Shown: positions 63,030-64,000 of the stretch, piece by piece | Numbering within the stretch: the first letter of the stretch is position 1 | How the letters are laid out: the number at the start of each line of letters is the position of its first letter | Assembly: GCA_963281255.1 (NCBI GenBank) | Contig: OY725492.1 | Location: forward strand, 1,659,696-1,723,695 | Direction of reading: 5' to 3' | Source: Aphrocallistes beatrix | Lineage: Eukaryota > Porifera > Hexactinellida > Sceptrulophora > Aphrocallistidae | Length of the DNA stretch: 64,000 bases | The notes under the pieces: generated by a model | Told to the model about the DNA's origin: nothing | The model's input: the letters and a program-made list of their open reading frames with translations, nothing else | Database searches by the model: none | Made by a program: the position numbers and the translations under genes

Positions 63030-64000
63030 TTTAATTTTCGGGAATTTTGGGAATTTTCGTTTTTCTTTAATAATGAGAAATATTAAATGATTTTACTGTG
63101 CCGACTATAATATTGTATAGTGGTCCAGTTCTGAGAGGCATTATTTTGTTTGTTTGTTTGTATTTGTCAATAGACCTATCCTGGCTACACCATTATACAT
63201 TAAATTTGGCAAGTAGATATGAAAAGTCCATCTAATTCGCATCTCGGTATACGATTTTCCAACCAGCCAAAATTTTTGTATTCAATATTTTGAATTGTAT
63301 GATTCAGAACAATTACAAACCAAGATTCAGAACAATTACAAACCAATATACTTTTCATTTCAATGAGGTTAAAACTCGATTAAAATTTGTCAGAAATTTA
63401 TTGACTTTAAGCTTCTGCTTATCTCATATCAGTTTTAACTTAATAACTAGTCAGAAACGTATTGTTAGACTATTTGATAGGTTTCCCGATTGTTATACGT
63501 AGATAGAAGAATCGGATAACTTAGACTTACAACTAGTATTCTATGTATTACATTTCTTCTTTGAGTATTTAGAAGCAAATAAAGAAAGGTTTTAATTGAA
63601 TTCGATTTCCTCAGAGAAATGCCTCGGAAGCAATCTGATATATTTAAACATAATGCAGAAATAAAAGAGAATGGCAAAGTAGTGAAATACATTTGCAAGT
63701 ACTGCAGTCAGTATTATGCTATTAGAAATGCCACTAAACAACAGAAACACATCGAAAGATGTAAAAAAGCACCAAGCAGTGTAAAATCAACAGATCATGG
63801 ACAGAATCTTCTGATTGATATAACTTCTTCGATCCCATCTACTAGTTCTGCAGTCGTACCACCAACCACTCCTTTAAATTCTAGAAGTGAGATTCATCTA
63901 GGAGAAACATCTGCACCTAAGAAACAAAAGTTATCGCCATATTTCGACACAATGTCAGAATCAGAACAAATAAATGCAGACAAACATCTAGCTAGGGCAA
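63030..64000 (+). mobile_element. Left part of a hAT element, continues past the window
   Basis: TTTCGGGAATTTTGGGAATTTTCG at 63035 recalls the CCCGGG-array end at 59271, and the gene below starts 570 bp inside. The outermost tip is not clear. Confidence 0.5.
63619..64000 (+). CDS. BED-finger hAT transposase, N-terminal part, truncated by window end
   Basis: ATG at 63619 opens a frame still open at 64000 (127 codons). MPRKQSDIFKHNAEIKENGK leads into a BED-type zinc finger, YICKYCSQYYAIRNATKQQK HIERC (CX2C, then H and C), followed by a Ser/Pro/Thr linker and PKKQKLSPYFDTMSESEQIN, typical of the segment before DUF659. It is of the kind that would complete the truncated protein at 59506, but that it is the same family is inference. 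Confidence 0.75.
   Translation, partial: MPRKQSDIFKHNAEIKENGKVVKYICKYCSQYYAIRNATKQQKHIERCKKAPSSVKSTDHGQNLLIDITSSIPSTSSAVVPPTTPLNSRSEIHLGETSAPKKQKLSPYFDTMSESEQINADKHLARA

Overview
This is an AT-rich animal nuclear genome window with very few host genes and a very dense, deeply nested population of transposable elements. Host content is one 5'-truncated leucine-rich-repeat gene at the left edge (3-1580), one tRNA-Arg(TCT) at 21082-21155, and one complete DENND3-like gene (53204-56959). DENND3-like proteins are a holozoan/animal family, and the element repertoire (Tc1/mariner, pogo/Tigger, hAT, THAP-domain elements, Helitrons, Gypsy) fits an invertebrate animal. Both protein genes have no visible introns. 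A compact, intron-poor non-bilaterian such as a sponge would fit, but I cannot fix the taxon.

Layout. 1-1.9 kb: LRR gene. 1.9-8.5 kb: satellite-like repeats, a Tc1/mariner pseudo-element precisely nested in an older palindromic element, a foldback element, a Gypsy integrase relic, a 358-bp TATG microsatellite and a ~153-bp satellite. 8.6-20.5 kb: a nest of elements whose ends read CATAG...CTATG and which make 7-bp target duplications; inside lie a GC-rich Gypsy protease/RT fragment, a 2.9-kb pogo-like element carrying a ~2-kb inverted repeat, and Helitrons. 20.55-21.2 kb: short host spacer with the tRNA. 21.2-28.7 kb: a 7.5-kb THAP-type CATAG element carrying at least eight later insertions, including a Tigger transposase. 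29.3-32.9 kb: a hAT element with a mariner inside it. 33-41 kb: Helitron, LINE relic, hairpins, foldbacks. 41.5-52.9 kb: more foldback/MITE families, and a Helitron copy stretched from ~0.5 to 3.5 kb by three elements lodged in its AT tract. 53-57 kb: DENND3-like gene. 57-64 kb: a TGCGT microsatellite, a hAT transposase, Helitrons, and the start of a BED-finger hAT transposase running off the right edge.

Two themes stand out. First, the dominant dispersed repeat (about 20 copies or fragments) is a non-autonomous Helitron: it starts TCCTTACTATTAAAAC, ends in a GC-rich double hairpin with CGCGCTTG, and two copies can be compared with an unfilled A|T target, showing insertion without duplication. 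Second, at least a dozen unrelated-looking foldback elements share one design: matching ends (several with CAGGG tips and 8-bp duplications, so hAT-like) around arrays of one short palindrome that differs between families (GCTGTTAACAGC, ACAATTATGCATAATTGT, AATTCCCGGGAATT and others). The (AT)n tract of the Helitron acts as a repeated landing site for them.

Coordinates are from reading the sequence by eye; terminal positions with stated target duplications are the most reliable.
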